Source of the DNA: PFJX01 sp044227325
GTDB lineage: Bacteria > Pseudomonadota > Gammaproteobacteria > Burkholderiales > Thiobacillaceae
Length of the DNA stretch: 64,000 bases
Direction: 5' to 3'
Assembly (NCBI GenBank): GCA_044227325.1
Contig: JBGAFI010000011.1
Span: 96,100-160,099, forward strand
A program made the translations under genes and the position numbers. Under the pieces are notes generated by a model. It worked only from the letters and a program-made list of their open reading frames with translations, was not told the origin of the DNA and ran no database searches. Below, piece by piece: positions 52,400 through 61,888 of this stretch; position 1 is the stretch's first letter, and each line of letters opens with the position of its first letter.

Positions 52400-54229
52400 A
52401 TGTTCCGCCTCTCCCGTGGAATCCTGTGGCTGGCCGCCATGGCCGGCATGGCGCCTTCGCTGCCAGCGTCGGCGGCCTCCGCGCCGGACATCTTCGTCGG
52501 CGCCAGCCGCCATGTGCTGGTGCTGGAAGGCCTGAACGGCAAGGGGGAAATCCTCGTCCAGGCCAGCGCCACGGCCTTGGGCGATGGCGTCGCCGTCACC
52601 TTGTGCGATCTGCTGCCGGGCGCCGAGCGTATCCAGGTGACTCGGGAGCGCCGGAAATACGCGGCCTATCCGCGAGAGCGGGACCCGGCGCGCAATCTCT
52701 GCAAACTCGACGTCCCCGGCCTGCGCGCGGGCAAAATCGAGATCGCGGCCCAGGAGCAGATTCGCGTCGGCCAGCGGGTTTACGCCATCGGCAACGCCTT
52801 GGGCATGGGTCTGAGCCTGTCGGAAGGCCTGGTTTCCGGCATCCGCGAGCGTCATGGCGAAACCTGGATCCAGACCACGGCGGCCCTCGCACCGGGTTCG
52901 GAGGGCGGCGCCCTATTTGACGAGCAGGGCCACCTGCTGGGCATGACCGATTACCGCAAGCGGGATGGGCAGAACATCAATTTCGCCGCCCCGGCGGCCT
53001 GGCTTCCGGAAATCGCGGCCCGCGCCGCCTCCGCCCAGGCGGACAAGGACGCCTTCGCCGGTCATCCCGCCGAATGCGCCCGCCTGGCCGAGAACGGCAA
53101 TTGGAAGGCCCTGGCTGATACGGCGGAAGCCTGGACGCGGGGCCATCCCGAGCACAGCGAAGCCTGGTTCTGGCTGGGGCTCGCCCGGGAGAACCTGAAA
53201 GACGGCCGGGGAGCGGTGGCCGCTTTCGGAAAGTCGCTGGAACTGGCGCCGGATTCGGTCACCACCGCTCTCGCCCTGGCGCGCAACCGCATGGCCCTGA
53301 AGGAAGCGGACAAGGCCTTGGAGGTATTGCGCGCGGCCATCGCCCGCAACCAGGAGGACGCCGACCTGTGGTTCGCCAAGGTGCTGGCGGAAGATGCCCT
53401 GAACCAGGGCGAGGCGGGCCTGCATTCCCTGGAACAAACCCTGCGCCTGAACCCGCGCCACTTGGCAGCCTGGGAACTGCGCTTCAACATCGCCCGCGCC
53501 GCCAACAATCCGGAAGCCCTGCGGCAAGCCGCGTCCAACCTCACCGAAATCGCCCCGGACAACGCCGAATATTGGCTGCTGCTGGCCCAGGCCCACCTGA
53601 TCATGGGCCGGCCCGCGCGGGCCTGGAAGGCCATCGGCCGGGCGGGGGAACTGGCCCCCGACAACGCCGACATCCTGGTCACCCGGGGCGCCATCCTCGC
53701 CCGCTTGGGCGCCTACGCCCAGGCCATCGACAGCCTCAAGCAGGGCCTGGCCGCCAAGCCCGTCCAGGCAGCCTACGCCCACGCCCAACTCGGCGACGCC
53801 TACTACCAGGTCAATGTCTATCCGGAGGCCATCGCCGCTCTGCGCGAGGCGGTCCGGCTGGCGCCGGAAGACCTCCGCTACCAGTTCGACCTGGGCGTGG
53901 CCCTCAAGGACAGCGGCCGCAGCGATGAGGCCCTGGCAATATTCCAGAGCCTGCGGGACAAAGCCCCCCAGGATCCGGCGCCCTGGCGCCAAGTGGGCTA
54001 CGCCCTCGCCGAGCTGGGCCGCCTGGAGGAGGCGATCCCCGCCCTGGAGCAGTCCCTGCGCCTGGCCCCCGAGCAAGCCAAGGTCTGGCACGCCCTGGGC
54101 GAGACCCAGGGCAAGCTGGGCCGCGTGGAGGAGGCCCGGCGGGTCTATCAGCGCTTGCGCGGGCTCAATCCGGAGCGCGCCGAGCAGTTCTACCGGGCAT
54201 ATCTCCTGGTACTGGAGGAACAGCCGTGA
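52400..54229 (+). CDS. Secreted trypsin-fold/TPR protein with a fully degenerate catalytic triad
   Basis: A 609-residue protein with a signal peptide (to about 'PASAASA'). A chymotrypsin-like domain (about 30-205) is followed by about 11 TPR units (210-600). Aligned by eye with the next gene product, the triad is replaced at all three sites: His to Asp70 ('VTLCDLL'), Asp to Asn99 ('ARNLCKLDV') and Ser to Glu168 ('PGSEGGALFD'). The fold markers 'QRVYAIGNALGMGLSLSEGLVSG' and 'GGALFDEQGHLLGM' are kept. It is therefore a probable pseudoprotease, perhaps a binding or regulatory partner. The stop overlaps the start of the active paralogue (GTGA). Confidence 0.88.
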   Translation: MFRLSRGILWLAAMAGMAPSLPASAASAPDIFVGASRHVLVLEGLNGKGEILVQASATALGDGVAVTLCDLLPGAERIQVTRERRKYAAYPRERDPARNLCKLDVPGLRAGKIEIAAQEQIRVGQRVYAIGNALGMGLSLSEGLVSGIRERHGETWIQTTAALAPGSEGGALFDEQGHLLGMTDYRKRDGQNINFAAPAAWLPEIAARAASAQADKDAFAGHPAECARLAENGNWKALADTAEAWTRGHPEHSEAWFWLGLARENLKDGRGAVAAFGKSLELAPDSVTTALALARNRMALKEADKALEVLRAAIARNQEDADLWFAKVLAEDALNQGEAGLHSLEQTLRLNPRHLAAWELRFNIARAANNPEALRQAASNLTEIAPDNAEYWLLLAQAHLIMGRPARAWKAIGRAGELAPDNADILVTRGAILARLGAYAQAIDSLKQGLAAKPVQAAYAHAQLGDAYYQVNVYPEAIAALREAVRLAPEDLRYQFDLGVALKDSGRSDEALAIFQSLRDKAPQDPAPWRQVGYALAELGRLEEAIPALEQSLRLAPEQAKVWHALGETQGKLGRVEEARRVYQRLRGLNPERAEQFYRAYLLVLEEQP

Positions 54230-56577
54230 GGCCGCGCGGCGCCCGACTGGTCGCGGCGGCCGCCATGGCCGCCACCCTGGCGGCCCATGCCGGCGAAGCC
54301 GAACAGGTCTTCGCGCAGGTTCACGCCAGCGTGGTCAGCGTGGAAACCCTGGACGAGGCCAACCGCCCGGATGGCCAGGGCAGCGGCATCGTGACGGGCC
54401 CGGGAAAAGTCGCCACCAATTGCCATGTGGTCGAGGACGCCAGCCGCATCCGCGTGGTCTGGCAAGGCAAGCCCCTGGCCGCCGTCCTGCTGCGCCAGGA
54501 CTTGGCCCATGATCTTTGCCTATTGGAAGTGGCGGACCTGACAGCCCCGGCGGTCGCCATTCGCAAACGCGCCGAGCTGCGGGTGGGCGAGGCCGCCTAC
54601 GCGGTGGGCAACCCCCTGGGTCTGGAACTGACGGTCAGCGCCGGCCTGATCTCCGCCCTGCCCGGCCCGGACAAGGAACCCCTCATCCACACCAGCGCGC
54701 CCCTCTCGCCGGGCTCCAGCGGCGGCGGCCTGTTCGACGGCCACGGCCGGCTGATCGGCATCACCACCAGCGTGTTCCGCTACGCCCAGAACTTCAACAC
54801 CGCCCAGCCGGCGGACCGGGTCGAAGCCTTGTTGGCCAGCAAGGCGCCGCTGCCCGCCCCGGCGGCCATACCTGCCGCCGAGCCGGCTTGGGATGAGGAA
54901 GCCATCAGGCTCCACGACAAAGGCGACTTGAGCGCCCTGAAAACCTTGACCGAGCGGCGACTGGCGGCCCATCCGAACTCCGCCCAGGCCCGGGTCCATC
55001 TGGGCGCCGCCCTGAACGGCATGGGGAAGAAGGATGCGGCCCTGCGGCTACACCAGGAGGCCATCGCCATCGATCCCTTCCACTTCGGCGCCTGGCTCAA
55101 CAAGGCCACCACGTTGAGCGGCCTGGGGCGGCACGCCGAGGCCGAGAGCGCCGCGCGCAAGGCTCTCGCGGTCGGCCATGAGCAATCCGCTCCCGGCTTT
55201 CAGGATTTGGGCCAAATCCTTTATTTGGCCGGCCAACCGGATGGCGCCCTGGCCGCCATGGAAAGAGCCGCCCGATTGGAACCGGGCAATGCGGCCACCT
55301 GGTCCTGGATCGGCCACCTCCACGCCAAACAGAACCGGCCCATCGAAGCGGAGAAAGCCTACCGCAAGGCCCTGCGCCTGAATCCGGGCGACGTGAATAC
55401 CCGCAAGATACTGGCGGAACTGCAATTGACGACCGGCAAGGACAGGGAAGCCGCCGAATCCTTGGCGAACATTCCACCGGCGCAGCGGGAAAACGCCGCC
55501 ACCCAGATCGCCATCGGCTTCTCCGAGCAAAAACAGGGGCGGCTGGCCGAAGCCGAACAGGCATGGCGCAAAGCCCTGGAACTGGACCCGAAAGCCCTGG
55601 ATGCCTGGTTCAACCTGGGTTGGCTGCAAAACAAGCTGGGCCGCTTCAAGGAAGCGGAAAACAGCCTGACCCAAGCCCTCGCGCTGAACCCGAACGCGCC
55701 CAGAACGCTCGCCCTGCTGGCCATGACCCAGGCTACCCTGGGTAAATTGCGCGAAGCCGAATACAACTGGATGCTCGTCAGCCAATCGAATCCGATGGAA
55801 GCGGAATACTGGCTCGGCCTCGCCACGGTCCGCTCGCAACTGCGCGACTCCCGCGGTGTGGCGGTGGCGCTGAAGCGAGTGGTCAAGCTCGCTCCCGGCA
55901 ATGTCGAGGCCTGGGGTGGCCTGGCCACCGCCTACTTCTTACTCGGTCGCGACGAGGACGCGGAGGAAACCGCGCTGCATGCTCTCTCCCTGGACCCGAA
56001 AAACGTTCAATCCCTGAACGTCATGGCCAACATCCAGGGCAAGCGCGGCCGGCACGACAAAGTGTTGGAATACATGGACAAGGCCATCGCCGCGCAACCG
56101 GGCGACCCGGACAGTTGGAACAACAAAGGCTATTCCCAACTGAAAATGGGCAAGATCGATGCCGCCGTCAAAACCTTTGAAACCGCGGTCCGCCTGCAAC
56201 CGGATTTCGCGACGTCCTGGATCAACCTGGGGGAAGCGAAGCTCCGGCAAAATCAGCCCGCCGTTGCCATCCAAGCCCTCGATCAGGCCATCAAGCTGGC
56301 GCCCAACGCTCTGAACGCGAGGTTGTTTCTGGCCGAAGCCTACCTGCGCACGCTTCAACCCGGCGCCGCGCGCGAACATCTTCAGCATGCCGCCAAGCTC
56401 AATCCGAACCACCCCTTGGTCTGGCAACGCTTGGGGGAAATGTATCTCGCCCTGGGCGACAAGCCCGCCGCCCAACGCGCGCTGGAACGTTTGGAGCGGA
56501 TCGACGCCAATGCCGCCGCCGGCCTGAAGGCGAGCTTGAGGGAAACTTCCGGCCGCGGAAAACGGAAACTCCGCTGA
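54226..56577 (+). CDS. Secreted trypsin-like serine protease with long TPR array
   Basis: A 783-residue protein starting at GTG 54226. A signal peptide (AAAMAATLAAHA) is followed by a trypsin-like domain (25-195) with an intact triad: His67 in 'VATNCHVVED', Asp96 in 'AHDLCLLEV' and Ser165 in 'LSPGSSGGGLFDGHGRLIGI'. Some 16 TPR units then fill 200-770. There is no PDZ domain, unlike HtrA proteins; the TPRs probably provide substrate or partner binding in the periplasm. It is translationally coupled to its inactive paralogue. The pair seems to have arisen by duplication, followed by loss of catalysis in the upstream copy. Confidence 0.9.
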   Translation: MRPRGARLVAAAAMAATLAAHAGEAEQVFAQVHASVVSVETLDEANRPDGQGSGIVTGPGKVATNCHVVEDASRIRVVWQGKPLAAVLLRQDLAHDLCLLEVADLTAPAVAIRKRAELRVGEAAYAVGNPLGLELTVSAGLISALPGPDKEPLIHTSAPLSPGSSGGGLFDGHGRLIGITTSVFRYAQNFNTAQPADRVEALLASKAPLPAPAAIPAAEPAWDEEAIRLHDKGDLSALKTLTERRLAAHPNSAQARVHLGAALNGMGKKDAALRLHQEAIAIDPFHFGAWLNKATTLSGLGRHAEAESAARKALAVGHEQSAPGFQDLGQILYLAGQPDGALAAMERAARLEPGNAATWSWIGHLHAKQNRPIEAEKAYRKALRLNPGDVNTRKILAELQLTTGKDREAAESLANIPPAQRENAATQIAIGFSEQKQGRLAEAEQAWRKALELDPKALDAWFNLGWLQNKLGRFKEAENSLTQALALNPNAPRTLALLAMTQATLGKLREAEYNWMLVSQSNPMEAEYWLGLATVRSQLRDSRGVAVALKRVVKLAPGNVEAWGGLATAYFLLGRDEDAEETALHALSLDPKNVQSLNVMANIQGKRGRHDKVLEYMDKAIAAQPGDPDSWNNKGYSQLKMGKIDAAVKTFETAVRLQPDFATSWINLGEAKLRQNQPAVAIQALDQAIKLAPNALNARLFLAEAYLRTLQPGAAREHLQHAAKLNPNHPLVWQRLGEMYLALGDKPAAQRALERLERIDANAAAGLKASLRETSGRGKRKLR

Positions 56578-56592
56578 GGGCCAGCCTCCGCC

Positions 56593-58050
56593 CTAGCCCG
56601 CGGCGGGCAGCGCGAAGCTGAACGCCGCGCCGGCTTCCTCCTTCTCCTCCAGCCGGATGCTGCTGTCGTGCAGGCTGAGGATGCGCTTGACGATGATCAG
56701 GCCGAGGCCGCCGGAAGAACGGCCGTCGCCACCGCGCAGGGGCGAGGGGCGCTCGAACAGGTTGGGGCGGATTTCGGCGGGAATGCCGCCGCCGTTGTCC
56801 ACCACGCGCACGCGCACCCTGCCCTGGTCCTGGCTCAGCTCAACGCGAATCCAGCCGCCCGCCGGGGTATGGCGCAAGGCGTTGTCGAGCAGGTTGGTCA
56901 GCACCCGCTCGATCATGCCCAGATCGGCGAGCACGGGGGGCAGGTCGGGGGAAACCTCGGCATGGAGTTCCACATTCTTGTTGCGCGAGGCGAGTTCGAA
57001 CTTCTGCAGCACGTCCTGCAGCAGTTCGGCGAGGGCGAACTGCTCCTTCTGGGGTTTCACCACTTCGCATTCCAGCTTGGCGAGTTCGAACAGCTCCTGG
57101 GCCAGCCGGCTCACCTTGCGGCTCTGGCGCACGGCCACGTCCAGATAGCGGTTGCGCTCCTCCTCGGGCAACTGGCCGGCCTTCAGGGTGAGGGTTTCCA
57201 GGTAACCCTGCAGCGAGGTCAGGGGCGTGCGCAGGTCGTGGGAGATGTTGGCCACCATCTCCCGGCGCAACTGGTCCTGGCGCCTCAATTCGCTCATCTG
57301 GGCGGCGATGCGCTCGGCCATCTGGCGGAAGGCCCGGCGCAACACGCCGATCTCGTCGCCGCTTTCCTGTTCGGGCAGCTCGGCCGGCGGCTGGAAGCCG
57401 TTGTTTTCCAGGGCGGCGACCTCGCCGGTGAGGCGGCGCAGGCGCCGGGTGATGAGGGCGAAGGCGGCGAGCCCCGCCAGCAGGGTCAGAACCAGCACCG
57501 CGAGCATGAGCCAGGCGCCGCTGGCGAAAGCCCGGCTGGACCACACGTCGGCGGCGAGCCGGTCGTAGTCCTCGCCGGCCAGGATCACGTAGAGGTAGCC
57601 CACCGTCTTGCCGTCCTGCACGCAGGGCGCGGCGCTGAAGATCTTGCGCGCGGTGGGGCTGCGCGGGTCGTCGCCCAGCAAGGGAAAGCCACCCCCCGCG
57701 AGGAAGGCGCGCACCGGCGCCACGTCCACCCACTGCCGCTTCACCGCCCCCGGCGGCGCCACGTGGGCGTCGATATGGCCGTTGGGCTTGATCAGGTAGA
57801 CCTCGATGCTGGGATTCACCACCATGAGCATATGGAACAGGTCGTCCACCGCCGGCCGGTTCCATTTCAGGTCGCGCACCAGATCGGTATGGCCGGCGAT
57901 ATGGGTGGCCAGGTCTTTCGACAGGCGCTGCAGCACCTCCTCCTGATAACGCTCGGTGGTGGCCTGGTAGAGCCAGGCGGTGAAACCGCCGCAGGCCAGG
58001 GTGAGCACGGCGAAAACCAGGGCGACGCGGCCGTACAGGGTCCGCGTCAT
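56593..58050 (-). CDS. Two-component sensor histidine kinase
   Basis: A 485-residue membrane kinase. TM1 (about 8-28) and TM2 (about 175-197) enclose a periplasmic domain of about 145 residues. HAMP, HisKA with 'NISHDLRTPLTSLQGYLETL', and HATPase_c follow with 'NLLDNALRHTPAGG', 'VVDNGGGIP' and 'SSGGLGLIIVKRI'. The start at 58050 overlaps the regulator's stop (ATGA). The layout is that of PhoR/BaeS-type orthodox kinases; the signal is unknown. It is convergent with the TPR protease gene, ending 15 bp from it. Confidence 0.93.
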   Translation of the reverse strand: MTRTLYGRVALVFAVLTLACGGFTAWLYQATTERYQEEVLQRLSKDLATHIAGHTDLVRDLKWNRPAVDDLFHMLMVVNPSIEVYLIKPNGHIDAHVAPPGAVKRQWVDVAPVRAFLAGGGFPLLGDDPRSPTARKIFSAAPCVQDGKTVGYLYVILAGEDYDRLAADVWSSRAFASGAWLMLAVLVLTLLAGLAAFALITRRLRRLTGEVAALENNGFQPPAELPEQESGDEIGVLRRAFRQMAERIAAQMSELRRQDQLRREMVANISHDLRTPLTSLQGYLETLTLKAGQLPEEERNRYLDVAVRQSRKVSRLAQELFELAKLECEVVKPQKEQFALAELLQDVLQKFELASRNKNVELHAEVSPDLPPVLADLGMIERVLTNLLDNALRHTPAGGWIRVELSQDQGRVRVRVVDNGGGIPAEIRPNLFERPSPLRGGDGRSSGGLGLIIVKRILSLHDSSIRLEEKEEAGAAFSFALPAAG

Positions 58051-58796
58051 GCCGCGTCCCCCACGCTTTCCTGGCCGCTCTCCGCGCTGAACTTGTAGCC
58101 CACGCCCCAGACCGTGCGGATCAGTTCCGGCCTGGACGGATCCTGCTCGATCTTGCTGCGCAGGCGGTTGATATGGGTGTTGACGGTGTGCTCGTAGCCC
58201 TCGTGGCTGTAGCCCCACACCTGGGTCAGCAGATCCATGCGCGAGAACACCCGGCCGGGATGGCGCGCGAAGAAGAACAGCAGGTCGAACTCGCGCGCGG
58301 TCAGTTCCACCTCCGCGCCCTTGCAGCGCACCTGGCGCGCGACCGGGTCGATGGCGAGCACGCCGGTTTCCAGCACGCCCGCGTCCTGGCGCGCGGTGCG
58401 GCCGAGGGCGTCGACCCGGCGGAACAGGGCGCGCACCCGGGCGATAAGCTCCATCACGGAGAACGGCTTGGTCACATAATCGTCCGCGCCCAGTTCCAGG
58501 CCCAGGATGCGGTGGGTCTCGCCGGAACGGGCGCTGATGATGACGATGGGCGTGTAGCGCGGCATGGCGCGCGCCTGGCGGCACACCTCCAGGCCATCGA
58601 TGCCGGGCAGCATGATGTCCAGGATCAGCGCGTCGTAGCTTGCCGATTTGAGCTTTTCCAGGCCGGTTTCGCCGTCGCCGGCCCACTCCACCAGATAGCC
58701 CTCGTCGGACAGGTTCAGTTGCAGGATGTCCGCGATGTCCGCGTCGTCCTCCACCACCAGGATGCGCCGTTTCCCTTCGCCAGCCGATTTGTCCAT
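58047..58796 (-). CDS. OmpR/PhoB-family response regulator
   Basis: About 249 residues from the ATG at 58796, which has GGAG six bases upstream; longer starts at 58826 and 58874 are less likely. The receiver has 'ILVVEDDADIADILQ', phospho-acceptor Asp in 'YDALILDIMLPGIDG' and 'DDYVTKPFSVMEL'. The winged helix has 'LTAREFDLLFFFARHPGRVFSRMDLLTQVWGY' and 'VNTHINRLRSKIEQDPSRPELIRTVWGVGYKF'. It is the partner of the downstream kinase. Confidence 0.95.
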   Translation of the reverse strand: MDKSAGEGKRRILVVEDDADIADILQLNLSDEGYLVEWAGDGETGLEKLKSASYDALILDIMLPGIDGLEVCRQARAMPRYTPIVIISARSGETHRILGLELGADDYVTKPFSVMELIARVRALFRRVDALGRTARQDAGVLETGVLAIDPVARQVRCKGAEVELTAREFDLLFFFARHPGRVFSRMDLLTQVWGYSHEGYEHTVNTHINRLRSKIEQDPSRPELIRTVWGVGYKFSAESGQESVGDAA

Positions 58797-59074
58797 TTCG
58801 CTCTCCGACTCCGTCTCCGGATTCATGCCATGTCGATACGAATCATGGCGGAAAACACCCGGGGGATTGGTCAAATATTGTTTAAGTTTTCAGCGACCGG
58901 CACTGCCCATGGGTCGATTGGTACGCATGCACCAATATCCTACTACCCCCTTCAAGTTCTTCTAGTGACACCCGTAGAATGATCAAAGTGATATTAATGA
59001 TTCATTCGCCGCGTTGACTCCAAGAGAGGAGAGGGATGAGGCGCTTGGATCGGCAACCATGGAGGCCAGCCATC

Positions 59075-60529
59075 ATGTTCGGATTCATTCGCCTGGTAAA
59101 AACAGAAACGCCCCCGCCGGAACCCAAACCCGCGAGCAAGCCGGCGGCCGGCCTGAACGCCATCCACGACACCTTGCAGAACATGGGCGTGGAGTTGGCC
59201 AACGTCTGCTACAGCCTCAATCGCCTGACCTTGGAATCGGACCAGGCCGCGCGCCAGGCCAACACCATTTCCGACGAGTCCCTCGCCATACGCGACCTGG
59301 CCCGCGCCGTCGCCGACCGGGCCGGCATGGCGGCGGACGCCGCGCTGAACACGCGCCGGCAATCGGAGATCGGCTCCGCCGAACTGGACAAGGTGGTGAA
59401 CAACATGGGCGGCATGGCCGAAAAGGCGCGCGGCGCCGAAGCCGCGATGTCCCAGTTGAGCCAGGAGATCGCCCGCATCGGCAGGGCCACCGACATGATC
59501 CAGCAGATCGCGAAGCAGACCAATCTGCTCGCCCTCAATGCCGCCATCGAGGCCGCCCGGGCCGGCGAGCAGGGGCGCGGCTTCGCCGTGGTGGCGGACG
59601 AGGTGCGCAAGCTGGCCGCCTCCTCCCTGGAAGCCTCCGGCGAAATCACCCAGGTCATGCTCACCATCCAGGAGCGGACCGCGGTTTCCGCGCAGACCAT
59701 TTCCCAGTTGAGCGCGGAATCCGCCACCGTCGCCGTCACCGCGCGCGAGGTGGGCGCCCAGCTTTCCACCATCCTGGCGGACACCATCAACGCGGAAAGC
59801 CAGGTGCACTCCATCGCCGACGACGCGCGCCTCACGGTGGAAAAGGCCGATGTCATCGTCACCCTGGCCCAGGAAGGCTACGGCCGCATGGGCCGCTTCC
59901 AGAACGAACTGACCCAGGCCGCCAGCCTCTCGGAAAAGCCCGGCGAGCACTCCTTCCGTCTCATGGTGGAGGAAGGGGTGGACGTGCTGCACACCCACGT
60001 CTACGCCAGCGCCCGCGCCACCGCGGACGGCATCGGCGCGCTGTTCGCCAAGGCGGTGGAAAACGGCGAGATCAGCCTGCGCGACCTGTTCTCCCACGAC
60101 TACCGGCCGATCCCGGGCACCAACCCGCAGAAGTACGCCAGCCCTTTCGACCGCCTCACCGACCGCCTGCTGCCGCAATTGCAGGAGGTGTTCCTGAACG
60201 CCCACCCCGAGGTCATCTACGCCATCGCCACGGATACCCAGGGCTACGTGCCCACCCACAACAAGCAGTTCAGCCAAGCCCTGACGGGCAATTACGAAAC
60301 GGACCTGAAGGGCAACCGCACCAAGCGCATCTTCAACGACAAGACCGGGGCCCGCTGCGGCGCCCACACGGAAACCATGCTGATCCAGACCTACCGGCGC
60401 GACACCGGCGAGATCATGCACGACCTGTCCGTGCCCATCTTCGTCAACGGCGAGCACTGGGGCGGCTTCCGCGTGGGTTATCCGGCCGCCGTGCAGGAAA
60501 GCGGGTATCAGGCGGTGGAGCTGTTCTGA
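59075..60529 (+). CDS. Soluble methyl-accepting chemotaxis protein with C-terminal sensor domain
   Basis: About 484 residues from the ATG at 59075, with GGAGG eight bases upstream; an in-frame ATG at 59036 lacks this. There is no membrane segment or HAMP. The signalling domain comes first (about 40-290) with hairpin tip 'IQQIAKQTNLLALNAAIEAARAGEQGRGFAVVADEVRKLA'. A C-terminal PAS/Cache-like domain (about 330-480) contains 'VIYAIATDTQGYVPTHNKQFS', 'RIFNDKTGARCGAHTETMLIQTYRRDTGE' and 'WGGFRVGY'. It is probably a cytoplasmic chemoreceptor. It is divergent from the two-component genes across 278 bp. Confidence 0.9.
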   Translation: MFGFIRLVKTETPPPEPKPASKPAAGLNAIHDTLQNMGVELANVCYSLNRLTLESDQAARQANTISDESLAIRDLARAVADRAGMAADAALNTRRQSEIGSAELDKVVNNMGGMAEKARGAEAAMSQLSQEIARIGRATDMIQQIAKQTNLLALNAAIEAARAGEQGRGFAVVADEVRKLAASSLEASGEITQVMLTIQERTAVSAQTISQLSAESATVAVTAREVGAQLSTILADTINAESQVHSIADDARLTVEKADVIVTLAQEGYGRMGRFQNELTQAASLSEKPGEHSFRLMVEEGVDVLHTHVYASARATADGIGALFAKAVENGEISLRDLFSHDYRPIPGTNPQKYASPFDRLTDRLLPQLQEVFLNAHPEVIYAIATDTQGYVPTHNKQFSQALTGNYETDLKGNRTKRIFNDKTGARCGAHTETMLIQTYRRDTGEIMHDLSVPIFVNGEHWGGFRVGYPAAVQESGYQAVELF

Positions 60530-60589
60530 CAGGTCCGCCGGGTTCCGCCGGATTCCAAGAGCGACATGCCGCAACCCGCGGCAAACTTG

Positions 60590-60690
60590 CTCCCCCTTTG
60601 AAAAAGGGGGATCGAGGGGGATTCACACCGGGCGCCTATCACCGACCTTGCGAAATCCCCCCTGCCCCCCCCTTTACGAAAGGGGGGAAC
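60590..60690. repeat. G/C-tract palindromic repeat, copy 5
   Basis: TCCCCCTTTGAAAAAGGGGG-ATCGAGGGGGATT faces GAAATCCCCCCTG-CCCCCCCCTTTACGAAAGGGGGG. It fills the gap between the chemoreceptor gene and hslR, which converge, so it may double as a terminator. Confidence 0.88.
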
Positions 60691-60702
60691 GGCATCGCTC
60701 CC

Positions 60703-61110
60703 TCAACCCTTGTCGCCGAAGCGGTGTATCAGACGCCGGTCCCGCTTGGTGGGGCGCCCCTTGATGGCGCTGCCCGGGTCCGCCACCCATTGCCGGGTTT
60801 CGATCTGCCGCTCCCGCGCCGCACGGCTTGCCTCTTCCTCCCGGTAAAGCGCCCGCGCCACCGGTGCCGGCCCGCGCCGGTCCGACAAGGCCAGGACGGA
60901 CACCGTCCAGGAATATTCCCCCACCTGGATGAGCAGCGTATCCCCCACCTTCACCTCCCGGCTCGGCTTCACCCGTTCGCCGTTCAGGCGCGCCTTGCCG
61001 CCTTCCACCGCGTCCTGGGCCAGGGAACGGGTCTTGAAGAAGCGAGCCGCCCACAGCCATTTGTCGATGCGCAGGCGGGCGAGGGATTCGTGATTGTCGG
61101 TTTGCTTCAT
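60703..61110 (-). CDS. hslR: Heat shock protein 15 (HslR), S4-domain ribosome rescue factor
   Basis: A 135-residue protein. The S4 RNA-binding domain shows 'LRIDKWLWAARFFKTRSLAQDAVEGGKARLNGERVKPSREVKVGDTL', and the basic C-terminal tail holds 'GRPTKRDRRLIHRF'. In E. coli it binds free 50S subunits carrying a nascent chain. The length and order are typical. Confidence 0.95.
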   Translation of the reverse strand: MKQTDNHESLARLRIDKWLWAARFFKTRSLAQDAVEGGKARLNGERVKPSREVKVGDTLLIQVGEYSWTVSVLALSDRRGPAPVARALYREEEASRAARERQIETRQWVADPGSAIKGRPTKRDRRLIHRFGDKG

Positions 61111-61272
61111 GGCTTATCGATTCGATCCCATCCAATACCGGGTCTGAAAATTGGCTTGCCCCCACGCCGCCGCGTGCTCTCCCCCGCAAACGGGGAAGGA
61201 CTGGGGTGGAGGAAAGCGGGGGTGGAAATGTAAGCACATGGACCGCAATCTCCGTCGCTTTCGAAGGCAGGA

Positions 61273-61872
61273 TCAGTCAAGCGCTTTCATCGCCACCACC
61301 TGTACCACCGCGCCCATGCCCGCATGCAGCCGGCCTTCCATCACTTCCCGATCCAATTCCCGGGAATGCAGGAATTCCAGCCCCGCCAACTCCGCGCGCA
61401 ACGCATCCAGCGACATCATCAACTCCGCCACCGGCGGTCCGCCGGTGCGGAATTCCAGCTGGCGCGGGGTATAGGCCTCCAGGATGAAGCGGCCGCCGGG
61501 TTTCAGCCCCGCCACCACGCGCCGGTGCAGGTCGCGGCGCAGGGGCGCGGGCACATGGCAGAAGATGGACACCACCAAATCCCAACTTTCCGGTTCGATG
61601 GCGAAGTGCGCCAAATCCGCGACCCGGGTTTCCACGGCGAGCCCGCGCGAACTGGCCAGCCGTTCCGCCTTCGCCATGCCCACCGAGGAAGCATCCACCG
61701 CCAGCACCGCATGGCCCAGCCCGGCCAGGTGCGCCGCGTTGCGCCCTTCCCCCTCGCCCAGGCACAACGCCCGGCCGGGTGGCAGATCCCGCGCCGCCGC
61801 GGCCAGGAAGGCATTGGGCTCGGTGCCGTAGACATAGTCCTCGCCGGCGTAGCGTTCGTCCCAGGGGTTCAT
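61273..61872 (-). CDS. Class I SAM-dependent methyltransferase
   Basis: A 199-residue protein beginning 'MNPWDERYAGEDYVYGTEPNAFL', with SAM motif I 'ALCLGEGEGRNAAHLAGLGH', 'VLAVDASSVGMAKAERLA', 'WDLVVSIFCHVPAPLRRDLHRRVVAGLKPGGRFILEAY'. It resembles TehB/thiopurine-type small methyltransferases. The substrate is unknown. Confidence 0.9.
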   Translation of the reverse strand: MNPWDERYAGEDYVYGTEPNAFLAAAARDLPPGRALCLGEGEGRNAAHLAGLGHAVLAVDASSVGMAKAERLASSRGLAVETRVADLAHFAIEPESWDLVVSIFCHVPAPLRRDLHRRVVAGLKPGGRFILEAYTPRQLEFRTGGPPVAELMMSLDALRAELAGLEFLHSRELDREVMEGRLHAGMGAVVQVVAMKALD

Positions 61873-61888
61873 CGGTGCGCCGCCATGA

